The notes below the pieces were generated by a model, which worked only from the letters and a program-made list of their open reading frames with translations, did no database searches and was not told the origin of the DNA. 64,000 nucleotides of DNA, from assembly GCA_012845835.1 (NCBI GenBank), contig JABAKD010000018.1:6503862-6567861 (forward strand). Direction: 5' to 3'. The number at the start of each line of letters is the position of its first letter. Within the stretch, counting starts at the first letter, position 1. The position numbers were made by a program, and so were the translations under genes. The stretch comes from Undaria pinnatifida (taxonomy: Eukaryota > Sar > Phaeophyceae > Laminariales > Alariaceae). This document shows positions 12,901-26,000 of the stretch, in pieces.

Positions 12901-13648
12901 TACAGTCGGATTTTTCAGTCGAAAACCGGCCCTTTTCGACTCAAGCCCAAATCGGGTTTTCTTACACGGTCGAAAAAGAGCCTCAACTGCTGTGTTCGAC
13001 TGAACTTTTCGACTGGCAGATCCAGTCGAAAAAGTCAGCTGAAAACACCTTTTTGAACCCATCGTATCGCTCATCCCACCACGAAACACACACCCGCACG
13101 CCAACACACCCATAGCAGGCTCCACACAGCAGTATCATACAACAATGCCGACGCTGGCTTGGCTGCTATCACTGCTGCTGATTCTCGCCGCAAGTCAGCG
13201 TGGCGCATTTCTAGCCTTGCCCGTCAGCAGCGTGTATCATTCGATGGCAGCAGAGCATGGTATCGATGTATTTTTGCCAACAACGGCTACGCCTGCTGTA
13301 GCTTTGGCGGTTCTCGGCTGAGTACCAACGCCACTACCGTAGCTTTGGCGGCTTTGGGCTGAGTCCAACCCCACTAACCCGTTTGGACGAGGGTTCGTCG
13401 CGCGCGAAGCACGCGTTGCTCGCGGAGAACGCACAAAGCGCAGAGCTTCCAAACGACTTTCGACCGCCGTACGACAGCAGTGCTCACTGACACCAACCTC
13501 CTCAAAAAAGAGCACAAATACTATGAAATCGACTCGACTGACGATAAAAGAGGAGACCCAAAAAAATCCAGCCGAAAAACGTCCAGTCGTTAAGGGGCCG
13601 TTTTCGACTGGCAGAATCCGACTGCATTCGTACCTGTAAGAAATGGCC
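12901..13648. mobile_element. Related TIR element with a damaged left end
   Basis: The right end reads GTAAGAAATGGCC then TAA. Its inner inverted repeat (CAGTCGGATTCTGCCAGTCG when reversed) matches the left side at 12903. The outer 20-odd bases of the left end are missing. It shares internal sequence, including an open frame at 13145-13321, with the element at 7947-8754. Confidence 0.7.
13145..13321 (+). CDS. 58-codon open frame with a signal-peptide-like start, inside a TIR element
   Basis: ATG at 13145 gives MPTLAWLLSLLLILAASQRG, a textbook signal-peptide shape, then ALPVSSVYHSMAAEHGIDVF and a stop. The element at 7947-8754 has a homologous segment from 8209 (GLPSGRVVHHQMAA.....AGVDV). It may be a captured first exon of a secreted protein; expression and function are unknown. 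Confidence 0.35.
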   Translation: MPTLAWLLSLLLILAASQRGAFLALPVSSVYHSMAAEHGIDVFLPTTATPAVALAVLG

Positions 13649-14284
13649 TAACATGTCGCAATGTTGGGTAGTGCTGCTGTGTCGAGGGTGTCTGGCATTG
13701 TTGTGTTTTTTCAACCATGCTAACTAACCCTAAGCCTAACCCATAGGAAATATTCCTGGTCTAAATGCCCCCTAATGGTATCACTGGGGTAAAATGGTTG
13801 GAAATGTCAAATAATGGGTATCATTGCCGTGTGTCGACTGCTCTCTCGCACGGCGGTTATATTCAACTACCCTGTCCCTGTATGGTCATGCTCCGTACCC
13901 CTGTACTTCGTATACCACCATTACTAACCGTCGTCTTCTATTAATAACTGCCTGTCGCCTGTCACGTAGATGGCCACCGGGCATGGTTGTTCGGTTACCC
14001 ATAACCCGGCGTTGTTGTTTTCGATTGCACTGCAGTTGTATGCTCCCAAGCGGCTAGGGCCACCAATGGTTGTCGATATTTCAGGTGACACGATCGTATG
14101 TTCATTCAGACGATCTTCAATTAATCCATATCTTACGTGCAGAAACACCAACTCAACAATGGTGGTGTACCGTAAGCACTATTCGTAGTATATCACTCAG
14201 CAATGTGTATCAGGAACGTAAAAACATCACCCATACTTTGCTCCCATCCACCTCAAGGTATATCTCTGCAGTATTGGGTATCTG

Positions 14285-14868
14285 TATTTTGAATGCAGGT
14301 AGAATATTTTGCTCCGATCCACCTCCGTGCCCCCGCCCTCCCTCGGCCGCCCCACAAAAAATAAAAGACTGCCAAAGTTATCAACGCTACCCGACAGGAA
14401 ACCATCTCTTTACCTTTCGAGCCATCCATGCAATAGCTCCAATTCATTTATGTGGTCTTCAAGTTTCAATTACCCCCCCCCCCCCCCGCCCCTCCCCGCT
14501 GCCTCCACGTCGACTTAGACCTAGCACGCGTGCAGTAAGCTCCTATCCCTTTTTCGACTTGAACCCCCCCCCCCCCCTCCGGCCTCCCCTCACCGGTTAT
14601 ACGACTATATACAAGATAAAGTGGTGCGTTCCACAGCGGTCAGATTTTGTCCCCCTCAAACACGGGTTTTTATAGATTCCACGCACAGAATAAATAGCAT
14701 CACCCTGTTGACCCCGGTACAAGCTAATTCTAAGGGAAGTCGCCGACCTGTATCCTTCATGAGGACCAGTAACGCGCGCGATCGGAGTATCACACACAGC
14801 TTGGAAATATGAGTGTGACGAAATCTTCGATCTCACAGCTGAAGTTTTTTTCATTTTTCTTTTGTATA
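14285..14868 (-). repeat. G-tract dispersed repeat copy, minus orientation
   Basis: The C-rich strand shows the family blocks in reverse: CTTTCGAGCCATCCATG, CACCGGTTATACGACT, GCGATCGGAGTATCACACAC and ATCTCACAGCTGAAG. Confidence 0.65.
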
Positions 14869-14914
14869 ATGTTGCAGTTCGAACGTACCCCCTACGTACC
14901 CCAGCAGCCCGGGC

Positions 14915-15250
14915 TGCTCCTTCTTTTTTTTTTCAAACATAGGTTTTTCTCCAGCTCTCACCTCGTGCGAGATTTTGCCCTCAAGAGACCTTCTGGACAA
15001 GCCATGCCGTGGCCACAGGTGTCTCCCCTTCTCCTCCCCCGGTACTTGCCTTTACTTTTATCTCGCGTCTAAGGTTCATCTTCCCGCTTTTCAGTGTTGT
15101 CTCCTCGTCACTGTGCGTCGAATTTTGCGAGCTCACGCTCTCGCGCTTTCGGCGTGTCGATTTGTAGGAAAGATAAGCCCTTGAGAAGATTCGAACCTGC
15201 GAACTCTACCTCAATAGTTACTAGGCTCACTCTTGGACCACCTGGGACGC
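14915..15250 (+). repeat. Dispersed repeat copy ending in a tRNA-like segment
   Basis: Pair of 11990-12200. Its right end (15181-15250), read on the minus strand, has CCAGGTGGTCCAAGAGTGAGC and AGGTTCGAATCTTC, spaced like Pol III A and B boxes. It may be a tRNA-derived SINE. Confidence 0.5.
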
Positions 15251-15974
15251 CGTGCTGCTGCTTCACGAGGGTGATGCTGCAATCGTCATTGTTTTTCGAT
15301 GCGTTTTTTTCTGTGGCATTCTGAAGAGGAATTATAATCCTTTTTGTTTACGTGTTTAGCACTGCACACACTTTTTTTCATCAAACTACTTGGAAATAGT
15401 ATGATTTTTTTTCTTTTCCCAATTCGCGTGGTAGACGAGCGTGGTGGGGTCAGAGACGGGTTATGGTTTGCTACCGAATACAGCTGTATAGACCTACTAC
15501 AAATAAATAAGCCAGTGAGAACGCCAAGCTTCCGTTTGGCTGGACGCAATTTTATGTAGAAGTCTGGATGAAGAATTCGTGCTAAGCCGCGAGAGCCACA
15601 CTACATCCCTCGTACACAGCAGTAGCCTATGCTCAAGGTTGAACTCAAGGTTGGTGTCGCAATAGTCTTAGTGTTTCAGGCCTTGGTCGGATTGCGAAGG
15701 TGTTGTTTGTGGGCCCATATACTGTATCCGCCACGACGGGGCGTGAGCGAACCGTGCCCGGGAGGGCGCATTTCCCCCCCCTCCCCGCTTCTCGAGCTGC
15801 GGACAAGTGCATAGCTTTCACCGCCACCAGGTACATCTTACTTGCTCAAGCTGTCAGCTGTCGGACATCTGGATTTCGTTCTTGCGCCACTCCCGTAGGC
15901 GCTTCCCGGAGCGGAACCTTGTACAATGTACTGTTGCAACATATGTTGCTGCTGCTTGACGGCAAATGTGCTGC

Positions 15975-16235
15975 TTGACGGCACTCTTGCCCCGTGACGG
16001 ACGGCCGTCAAAGTACTCATCACACTAAAACTAATATGTTGCGTCTAACGCGGCCTCGACGGGTCAAATCTAGACCGTCAACCGTTTTTATTTCATAACA
16101 TGTTACGTCTAAAGAGGCCTTGACGGGTCAAAGCTAGACCGTCAACCGTTTTTTGGTTCACATATTACGTCTAAAGAGGTCTTGACGGGTCAAAGCTAGG
16201 CCATCAATATATCATTTTTCTTGACGGCACAATGT
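15975..16235 (+). repeat. TTGACGG/CCGTCAA palindrome array just upstream of the CNNM-like gene
   Basis: Three to four units of about 63 bp, each with CTTGACGGGTCAAAGCTAGA followed by CCGTCAACCG. The 7-bp arms TTGACGG and CCGTCAA form a short inverted repeat. The array ends about 75 bp before exon 1 of the CNNM-like gene. Confidence 0.75.
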
Positions 16236-16311
16236 TCTCTTTCCGCCGTTCCCCTCCTCCTCCTCCTGCCCCCCCCCTCCTCCGTCACACACGCCTCGCT
16301 CAACAATACAG

Positions 16312-17197
16312 GAAACGTTCAAGGCCGTTATTTTGAAACCTCGTCATTCATCGCCGAGCGCGTTCACGACAGCAACGCCAACAATAGCAGCAACAGCGAA
16401 AAGATCAACACAAACAGATTTAGACCGCTTCGATTCAGGCGCATACTCCTCGGAGGAGCGCGAAGCCGAGGCCGACGCACTGGCGGCCGATCTCGTGCAG
16501 TCACTATCTGAGGTGCTGCTGTTACAGGACCGGCGGTGGAGGCCGCAGCAGCATGCCGGGACGGACACTGAGTCACCCCCTCATGGGACGGAAAAAAAAT
16601 CACCCCCCCGGGAGACGGACGCAAGTTCGCTCCCCCAGGGCACGGGCGTTGTTGAAGCGGAAGCGGCAGCGTGGAGGAACTCTTTGTGGAAGGAGCTGGG
16701 TGGCCCGCTTTTTTTCGACGACGCCCTGGTAGGCGCGACCGAAAGCGCAGGCGCTCTAACTGGCGCGGCTGCAGGCGCTGACTCCGACACGCTCGCAGCA
16801 ACCATGGCGTTGCCGGCGGCGTTAACAGCGGAAAGGGGGGGTAGGCAGAGTCTCAGAGGCGACGGGGTGACCCAAGGGGATGCGATGGCAGCGGCGGCGG
16901 CAATGGCGGGGAAAGTGATGGCGGAGGGTTTCCCCGGGGAGAACCGGGAGGCTTTGGGATCGAGGGTGCTCGTGGCGGAGGAACCCGTCCCTGACTTCGT
17001 AGAAGAAGGTGGTGTTGTTGCTGCTGCCTGCGCGGAGAGTGGCGGAGGTGGGGAGGCAGATTTCCTCAAGATTGACAGTGTCTGGATGAACATCGCGCTC
17101 ACGTTTGTTTGTGTGGTTTGTGCCGGCCTCGCGGCGGGACTGACAATGGGCCTCCTTTCGATCGAACCCCTGGAGATGGCCATCAAGCAAAGGAGCG
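16312..17197 (+). CDS. CNNM-like gene exon 1 (first recognised): N-terminal region and DUF21 helix 1
   Basis: The acceptor CAATACAG follows a long CT-rich run (16240-16310). The donor is GCG|GTGAGT, phase 1. It encodes a 250-residue hydrophilic, Ala/Glu-rich segment of low complexity, then a first membrane helix from about 17071 with WMNIALTFVCVVC and the DUF21 signature AGLTMGLLSIEPLEM. The left boundary is the least certain of the gene. Confidence 0.8.
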
Positions 17198-20003
17198 GTG
17201 AGTGGGCGCAAGGGTCCGTGTTAGTAGTCTCCCGGCCACGAGGTTGTAGGAGATAGTTCTTTGGACCATATTGTATGTGATTGAAGATGAACAGGAGATG
17301 TGGTAGAGTGAGCAGTCGACCGAGCTCTTCAGGAAAAAAAATCCCTTTCCGTGTTGTTTTCTTCTGTACGGTAACCCTAAGTTTCAAGTGTTTCACCGGA
17401 ATCATGGTTGGGAATGTAAAGGTAAAATTTGTATCGAGTATTTTTTTAGCTTTGCTGCTGGCCAAAACTGCGGCACCCGTCCGAGCGGTTTCCGATCCCC
17501 CCCCCCCCTTTTCCCTCCCCCCCCGCCCCCCCCCCCCCCCCCTCCGCTTGTGCCATGGCGAAAACGGCGAGACAGGAACTCCCGAAGAGCAGCGGCAGGC
17601 GAAGAAGATTCTGCCGCTCGTGAGCCAGCATCACTTTCTCCTCGTGACCCTGCTGCTATTCAACAGTCTTGCAAACGAGGTGGGTATCGTTTGTTTTTTG
17701 TACAGTACAGGAAACTCGCTAACAAGGCGAGTACCCCGTACGCACGAAGAGAGTTGACGACTTTTGCACCTCACGCACGTTTTCGAGTACTGCTTGGAGT
17801 TTGCATGGAATCTTTTTGGCAGAACTCTGCGGGGAAGGGGATGAGGCCTGTTTGCTATCACACCAAGTAGTTATGTTTTCTTTTTTTCAAATTTTCCAAG
17901 TTTTTAAACTTCTATTTAATGTGCTTACTTGCTATGATATCATATCATGGAGATTTCTTGTTTACGAGCAGCCCGAGGCGGACAAGTTGGAAAGTTGAAC
18001 TTTGAAAATATATATCTTAAAACAGTGAACAGGGCAAAGTGGAAACGTTGGAAAGTTGAACTTTGAATATATGTACCTGGTGATCTCAACCTACTACATA
18101 TTCGAGTGTTGAAGAGTATCTCCACTTCATGTCACAGCCTTACGCATATGCTACAAACGTAGGATTAATTGCTGCCACGCAGTTATACGGAGTGGACTTT
18201 CGAATAACTTATCACACCGAGCCTCAGCAATATCCCAACCCTCCTCCTCTAAATGTCTGTGATATCTTATATTATCCACATTCTTTCCACTACGCATCCC
18301 TCCGATATACACCTTCTGCATAAATACTTCATCATCAGTTGTAGTCATTCGACTTGCGTCGCCCCCGGGAGGCACGTGTCCACCTCCCGAAGGGGAACCT
18401 TGTACCTGGTATATTTTTTTGTCTAAAAACACTGAGCAGGGCACCATAAAAAAGTGGAAACTTAACAAAACCTCGACGCGGTTATTTCGGAAGTTTGTGT
18501 AAAACACACCGTAAAACACACCCTTCCCCGAGTAATAAATTGGGGCTGCTATTCACCTGTAAAATTGTTTTAAATATGTCGGCGGTGACTTGGATCAATT
18601 TAAGGGTCGATGCTTACCTTGTTGCAGGCTGCGTGGTGCTCTGGCCGCGCGTTTTCTCAGACGCACCAGATGTTAACTCTTTTTGAAAGTATATGTCTCC
18701 CATGAGTGTTGCAAGGGTGAAACAGGACAATATTGCAATATTGTGTTGCAAGGGTAAACAGGACAATATTGCAATATTACCTGATTTTTCTTCGGGGGCG
18801 GAGTTTGATGGTTTGGACGGCGTTGTCGCCTTTCGAACTAAAACAAATCAAAACGAAAAAACAAAACAGAGGGCCGTTTCACCTGACGAAACCTGACGAG
18901 ACCTGACGAGACGACACGTGCCACGATAGAGGTGCGATGTGATACAGCACTTTTCAGCTTTGTTTATTATTATTTTTTCTTTTGGATGACGGAACTCCTT
19001 TCACCTTGCTTGACCCCCCCACACCATCGGAAGGTGAACTCTTTTTCTTTTGTTGAAATGCTTTTTTTGGTATACCTAGGCCATGCAAACCTAGGCCATG
19101 TACATTTGTTCATCGGTTTTCATCTTCAGTTCACTCAAAATCGGGTTTGGGGTTGGCGCCTCTACTGCCGGAAACCTTTTTTTTGACAAATTTACTTGAA
19201 GTTAGTATAGGGAGGGATTTTGGCAGGGATATTGGGGGCTCTGTAGAGGTTAAGAAAGGAATACTTGCAGAGGTTCTCAAATTAGGATATAATCCAAGGG
19301 GTCTTGAGCAGTTGCTGCCGTAGGCATGACAGCAGCGCGCAAGGGTGTTGAACATGAACGACCTTGAACCAATTGCCGAGTTCATCGTTATCGTCTTGCT
19401 TTCTTGGCCCGACGAGCTGATCGTTGGTGTCTGTTCTACCTCTCGAGGCCCTGAAATATAAGAGGTGAGCTTCTGCCGCAGCGGGACTCTTAAGACACTC
19501 ATCCATGCAAAGCAAAAAAAACCCGGACATATACACGCTCCTGACACTGGTTTGGAGATCCGTTTTTTTGCTTTCCCTGTGTCGGATGCATTTTCGAAAA
19601 CAAAATTGAAGTCCTAATAGAAGCGGCAAAACGTCGCTGGATTCCTTTTTCAGGGCGATTCTTACGCGATTTTTTTCTGTTTCAAGTTGACAAACAAAAT
19701 GGATTGAAGGTGGGTTTTGAACCGGAAGAAATAAAATATAGATGGTATCGTTGTGTCATGCGCCATCTTTTAGTGCGTGTTTTTGTTTGTTTGTTTGTTT
19801 CTTTAGTCAGGATACCTGCAAGAAATCAGATCAGTACACGCTTGTTGAGCGGGATTTTGAATTCCACGAGTGACCCAAGCCAGGATGGGCAATCGGCCCC
19901 CTACACCACCAGCCCGTCGCAGAAAGGGAACGGGTTAAGGAACTGTAGGGCTTCTCTTTTCGCTAAGTGAGAGGGGAGACCTCTCTCGTGTAGCATGGGC
20001 GCC

Positions 20004-20038
<35 letters not shown>

Positions 20039-23000
20039 GTGTTGTTGCTGTTGTTCTGTATCCACTGCTGTCTGCTTCTTAGAGTCAGAACAGAGTCACG
20101 TGGGATATTTCAATAGTCGTCCGATTCAAAGTCATCCCTGCGAAGAGACGAACGTGATTTGCCTAGCGCAGCTGTAGGGCGGCCACAGTAGACGATGTGG
20201 TGGCAAGGGCATTGTCTCCCTGTTGGTGGTAGTCGATGCGAGGGTGCTTGCGTCCCAGCTGTCGCCAGTGGCAAGGTAGGCTGTGGGTTGTGGAAAAGTT
20301 TATACATTGCGTGTCTCTTATACTCCCGTCATCGGCCACAATCCAAAGTTGTTATATAGTCGTGCCAGGGGGGCTTCGCCGCGGCGGGCTGACGCCCGCC
20401 TGCGGCTCCGCGCATGCTCGTAAGACAGGTAGACGGAGCGGACAGGAACCGTAGAAGCGACAAATTACTGCCAAGGGGTACGGTGTGGTATTGAATCAGT
20501 TCGTAGTGTTGCAAGTATGAGGTGGAGCGAGTGTGGAGGGGGTTTGTATATATTGAACGGAGAAAGCAATGGAACGGTCGGGAGGACGAGAAATCCATGA
20601 TGATGATCGTATCAAATGCCAGGTACATACGAGTACCGGCGAGTAGTATGGCAGGACTACCTCAACAGCAACAGCAGCAGCAGAAATCACCAAACCACCT
20701 CGTGTACCTCGATGTACTGCTGCTGTATCATCATTTTTAGCAGTCCAATCTCGAGTACCTGGGCCTCTCTCGTCTCTTCTCCCCTGTATGCGAGTGCTCC
20801 TATGTATAGATGTATTGGCCACGAGACTCATCAATCACGGAGCTTGCAACGTTGAATGTAGACCGCTCAACTGTCGGAACTCAGTATCGACCGCTCAACT
20901 GGTCGAACTCACAGCTGACGTATTTGAAATAATTTTGCAAAAAATGTGTACAGCCCACCCTGCCAGCCGGCAGCCCGGTCACGGTGCAAGCACGCCCGAG
21001 GCCTCCTCCAACACAGTCGGGGTCGGGGAGCGAGATGAGGGAGTTTCGGGCCAAGGGGGGTTCCTCATGGCCAGCTAGCACGGCGAAAGCTCAAAAATAC
21101 TTCCGAGAAAAGCTGAGGAGCGTTCTCCGAGCATCAGCTGCAATTTTGTACATGTGTTTACAATGGCATCGAGGTATCGAGCAAAACCTATTTCTTGGTC
21201 ACTTTTTGTCTGGCAAAATCTGGGCTCCGAATTTTCCTCAAACCGGCACATTTGAGTTGTGTCAAAATCTCGAAGGATTCCCCCCCCCCCCCCCCCCCGT
21301 GAGAAACGTCTCCGTAAGATGCCGTTCTGATTCTGATCAGAAACGAGCCTAAATACCCCGAAAACCTACCTGAAGACCAATATAATCCCTCCATTTTTGT
21401 TTGCGTAGGAGTCAAGTCTCTGGCGGAACGGCAGGTTTGAACCCGAGAAGAGCAAACCTGATTCGCCCGTTTCTTGTGCCAATAATGGGAACAATATGAC
21501 ACCTCCCATTATGAAAAAACTCACTCACATAGTATGTTGCAATAAGTAACTACAACGCAGCTTGCAAAGACGAGTATTGATTGACCCGAAATTCGTCGAA
21601 CTCACGGCTGACGTCCTTGAAATGTTTTATTAAATAATGAAACCTACGTTCCGAGATGTTTGGTGAAAATTGAAACCCTTCACGGAAGGGATCCCCCGTT
21701 AAGGCGGTCTGAGTAAGGCGGTATCCCTCTATAAGGCGGTTTCAAAGTGGCTCCGGCACGAACGACTGGGGCGTTGCACTCATTCTCTGGAATGAATAAT
21801 GCGACTTCCCTCTAGAAGGCGGTCATATTGCCTCAGCACGCCACCGCTTTACCGGGGGACCCCTCTCTACTGTGCCTGTACATCATTACATGCGTACCTG
21901 GCATATGTTGGAAATGGCCGGAATGGCCCTTCTATTACTAAGTTAAGCAATCGGTAGGGGCTCTCCTGGGTGGGCGGACGGGTTCGTTCGCCGATCTCTT
22001 ATCACGGTTCGTAGTTTCCGCTTCTTTTCCCTCGGCTGTCAGAACGTTGCACCTCTTACCTCGCGATCATGGAACGCGAGTTCTTTTTTCTTTTTTGGTG
22101 GTTTCGTGCCTGTCGTTTTAAAGATAACAGCAACGAGTTTTTTTGTTTTTATTTTTTGCGATTAAATACGTAGAAAATTGTCGATAGCCATGCCCAGTTT
22201 ACTGGCATGTGGCGCAGAGGTAGCGTGCGAGGCTCATAACCTCGAGGACCCAGGATCGAAACCTGGCATGCCATTCCTTTTTTTCGTTTCCTTTTTTTTT
22301 TTTTTTTGGTTGGCTGATTCGCTTCGTCTCTTCGTGTCAAGATGGCAAAATCCGAAAGAAAACTTTGGAATAATATATTTTTGCTCCTAAGAATCGTGTT
22401 ATTATCACTAAGAATGACGTGTAGCGCCTCGTAACGCGATATTTAATAACTTGGGACTGCGTTTCTGTTTCCCCCCCCCCCCCCCCTGTTGCTTTTTTCG
22501 TTTTTCGTATTGTTTTCCCGCCTCTGTTGTCTTCATTGCGTTTTTTTTCCCTGTCCAGCCATGCGCAGATCGCTGGCATGTGGCGCAGAAATAGCGTGCG
22601 AGGTTCATAACCTCGAGGACCCGGGATGCAGAATCGAACCCTGGCATACACCATGCCGATCCCTTTTTTTTGTTGTGCTTATTCACCTCGTGACTGCGTG
22701 TCAATGTATCAACATTCAATGCGTCAAAATCCGCAAAAAAAGACTTTGGACATCTTTAATATATTTTGCTGCTAGAATCATACACTTGTCATTAAAAATG
22801 ACGTAGGAAGCGCCTTGAAAAGCGATATTTGAAAACTTTCTTGGGGCTGCTGTACTTTCGTTTGTTTTTTCATACTCTTGTTGCTTCCTCTGTTTAGCTC
22901 GTTTTTTTTCTCGTCTTGTTGCTGTTTTTTTCGTTGTAGTTTTTTTCTATCTCCAGCCATGTACAGCTCGCTGGCATGTGGCGCAGAGGAAGCGTGCGAG

Positions 23001-26000
23001 GCTCATAACCTCGAGGACCCAGGATCGAAACCTGGCATGCCATTTGTTTTTTGCTCCTTTTTTTTCTCATTATGTTTCTTATTATTTTCTGTTTTGCCTC
23101 GTCGCCTCGTGCCACGATGTCAAGACATGAAAACTGCGGTGAATGGTATCTTCTGCTGCTTTTTTATGCGAATCGTATTGTTATCGCGAAGACATGCGTA
23201 TCTAACAGCGCCTCGAAACTCGGTACCAGGCACTTGGTTGATTTTTTTTTTTTCTTTTTTCTTTTTTTTTATTGTCCTGCTTCCCCCCCCGTTATTTTCG
23301 GCTTGTGTTTCCTCTTTTTTGGGGTTTCCCCTTGTTCTTTTTTGCTACTTGCAAATTTGTTATCCTCCTTGCAAATTGTTTGATTACTCTGGTTTGGTTT
23401 GATGTTTTTTGTTTTTTTGCACCCAGTACGTTTGACATTGCATCGGTTCTTTCCATTAAGTCTATACGCCGTGTTCCGTGCTTTGTGAGCATACACAAGA
23501 TGCTTGTTGCGCACAAATAGATGCGATCGTCGGCCGTCCGCCTTAAGATGGCAAAATGTACGAACACCACTCGCGAACGGCTAAAGAAGAAAAACAATGA
23601 GGCACTTAAGTACGGAATAGATCGTTACTACCCCCCCTCTGAAAACTATGTATTTGGGCAATACTTTAATCCTACCTATTATAGGCTACGTACGTACTTG
23701 GGACATATTGCAAAGTTGAGATTGTCGACCTTTCGGAAGACCTGACACCTCACGCCGTGTTTTTGCTTTGTCCCAATACGTATCTGTCCACGGTGCTTCG
23801 GTGAGACTGAAATGACAGGCGCTGCTGCTCTAGCTCTACAGGAAGCAGCAAAGCGCAGCCAAAAAATTGACACGCAATAAGGGGTTTCCAGTGTATTTGG
23901 AGGCCTTTCCCACGATGGACCACTTTTCAAGTTCCTCGAACGGAAACTTTTTTTCACCCATGATTCCTGACTCCCCCCCCCCCCCACCCCCCTGGAGGTG
24001 TCTCTATTAGGAGTAGGAACGGTGCTCCGTTTCGAAAGGGACGCGTGGTCAATGATCCAATGACTAAGGCAAGCAACAAATGAGTACGCCCCCCCCTAAC
24101 ATGCCCCCCTTAACATGCCCCCCCCCTGCATTGTAGAAATGCGGGGGTCTACGTGGAAGTATTGTTTTGCAGACTATGGCCATGCACAATAACGATGCCC
24201 CCCCCCCCGCCCCTCCCCTTCCCCCCCCCCGCCCCGTCCCAGGCCCTTCCTATCTTCCTAGGAAACCTCGTGCCCTCCTGGTTGGCGGTGATACTATCGG
24301 TGTCCCTCGTATTGTTCTTCGGCGAGATCGTTCCTTCTGCTGTCTTCACGGGCAAAGGGCGTCTGGCCATTGCTGCGGGCATGTCGTGGTTCGTGTCTGG
24401 CCTCATGCTTATTCTCGGACCCGTGGCTTGGCCCATCTCGTGGGCCTTGGTGAGAGAAGAGCGGGGGGCAGGGGAGGAGGGAGGGGAGGAGGGGGGGTAG
24501 AGACGGGGAATACGGTGTGTGTGTGGAAGAGTGATCGTTTCCGTCCGCACCGCGCGCATGTAAACGAGTTACTGCTGCTGCTGCTGCTGCTGCTGTTGTC
24601 TCCACCGCTGCTGCTGCCGCTGCCGCTGCCGTTCCTGCTAACGCTGCTGCTGCTACCGCTTGATGCGCAGGATCGCGTTCTGGGAATTGAAGGGTTCAAG
24701 AGGTACAACCGAGCGGAGATCGCGGCTCTGGTGGAGGTACAGCACGAGCTATCCTCCGAGGACGTCACCAACCTTCCCCTCGTGAGCCCCATTCGCCCCT
24801 TGAATGCAATATTGCCGCGATTTTTATCCATATATTTCATCTCGATTTGATCCCGATTTAGTCGCGACTATGAGCCGTGCTAACCGCGCGGTGGCGAAGG
24901 TGCAACATGAGCTACCCACCGGGACGTCACGAACATTACCCCCGTGAGCCCCTTTCGCCCGTCGAACTTATATTGTCGCGATTCGTATCGAGATTATTAT
25001 TCGTTGATTTGATTCCCGATTCGATCGTTTTTTTGTTTAAAATTTTTCCCCCCAATGTTGTAGCGTGATTTTTAACCGCACATGTTTACCGAATGTCCGC
25101 GTGCACCTGTTTCGTCTTGTTTTTTTTTTTTTACATACACATACAGTAGGTGGCTCTATATAGTGCGGGTATGTGTCACGAAAATTTACCCGCACCATAC
25201 CGGGCACCCGCACTATATAAAAACCGGCCACTATAGAGGGGTCTATATTGTGCCAAACGATTTCACCCGCACAATATCGGACACCCGCACTATATGATCC
25301 GCACTCTATAGGGCCACCTACTGTACTTGGAAGTATGCATGCAGATAAAACTATACCTAAAATGTGCTGCGACCAAAGTTTTTTTACGCTCGTTTTTATC
25401 GACTGCCCCCCCCCCCCTTTGCAAAACGTTATATGTCTTTTGGGGTTTGCGTTGATTGGCAACGACGCTTGTAGAACATGCCAATCACGGCGTGAGGTAG
25501 ACAACCAGGGTACCGTTTTTTTTTTTTTTTTCGGCGGTCACCACGATGGTTGTCAAGTTTCTGTAGATCATGTTGTGCGGGGTGGAGAACCCTAGCTCCG
25601 CACAAGGCGAATTGTCGCATCACGTAGTGTGAATATGGTAAGGCACCCACGAGGCAGTTACATAGCGATACCCATTGCTGTCTCTGGAGTGGCCACACCA
25701 GAACACAAAGTAACTCATTGACGCTGTCATCCACTAACAAGAAAGTAGGCGCCAGATGCCGAAGTTCGTCTTACCAGCGGTTCTTGGAAAGATGTAGTTC
25801 ACCCTTCAGGCGACTCGTCGAACACCTCACGGCGCCTCGCGCTTGGTGCGAGCAATGTCTGCCTGGTTGGTGAACACCCGACGTTCTCCGTCCCGGCATA
25901 GTAGGGATGCGAGGGTCTATGGTCATACGACTACGGCCATTCACAAACTGAGTACCCCCCTCCCCCCCATTTGTGTCTGGCATAATCGATACTGGTACAT

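Larger units (their letters stand above)
22170..23225 (+). repeat. Tandem array of 371-398-bp units each carrying a tRNA-Met
   Basis: The tRNA starts are 371 and 398 bp apart. Shared flanks include the CCATG leader, the post-tRNA T-run, a GTCAA.ATG...AAAATCCG block and an AATGACGT..AGCGCCT block. Sequence divergence between units is considerable, so the amplification is not recent. Confidence 0.8.
17680..24242 (+). other. Intron 2 of the CNNM-like gene (6.56 kb)
   Basis: It contains the tRNA-Met array, a decayed MITE (21681-21872), a TGT microsatellite, fragments of dispersed repeats (18915-19200; 20890-20945; 21560-21640), a GC hairpin at 20371-20408 and a LINE 3' end. Minus-strand frames at 19282-19629 look partly protein-like (ASRGRTDTNDQLVGPRKQDD) but I recognise no family. 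Confidence 0.7.

Noticed and set aside
19282-19629. Protein-like minus-strand frame in intron 2
   Set aside because: It could be an element remnant (ASRGRTDTNDQLVGPRKQDD) but no family or gene structure was found.
24409-24850. Ser-rich and Leu-rich frames on both strands around exon 4
   Set aside because: They arise from the CTG microsatellite; only 24671-24781 fits the gene.
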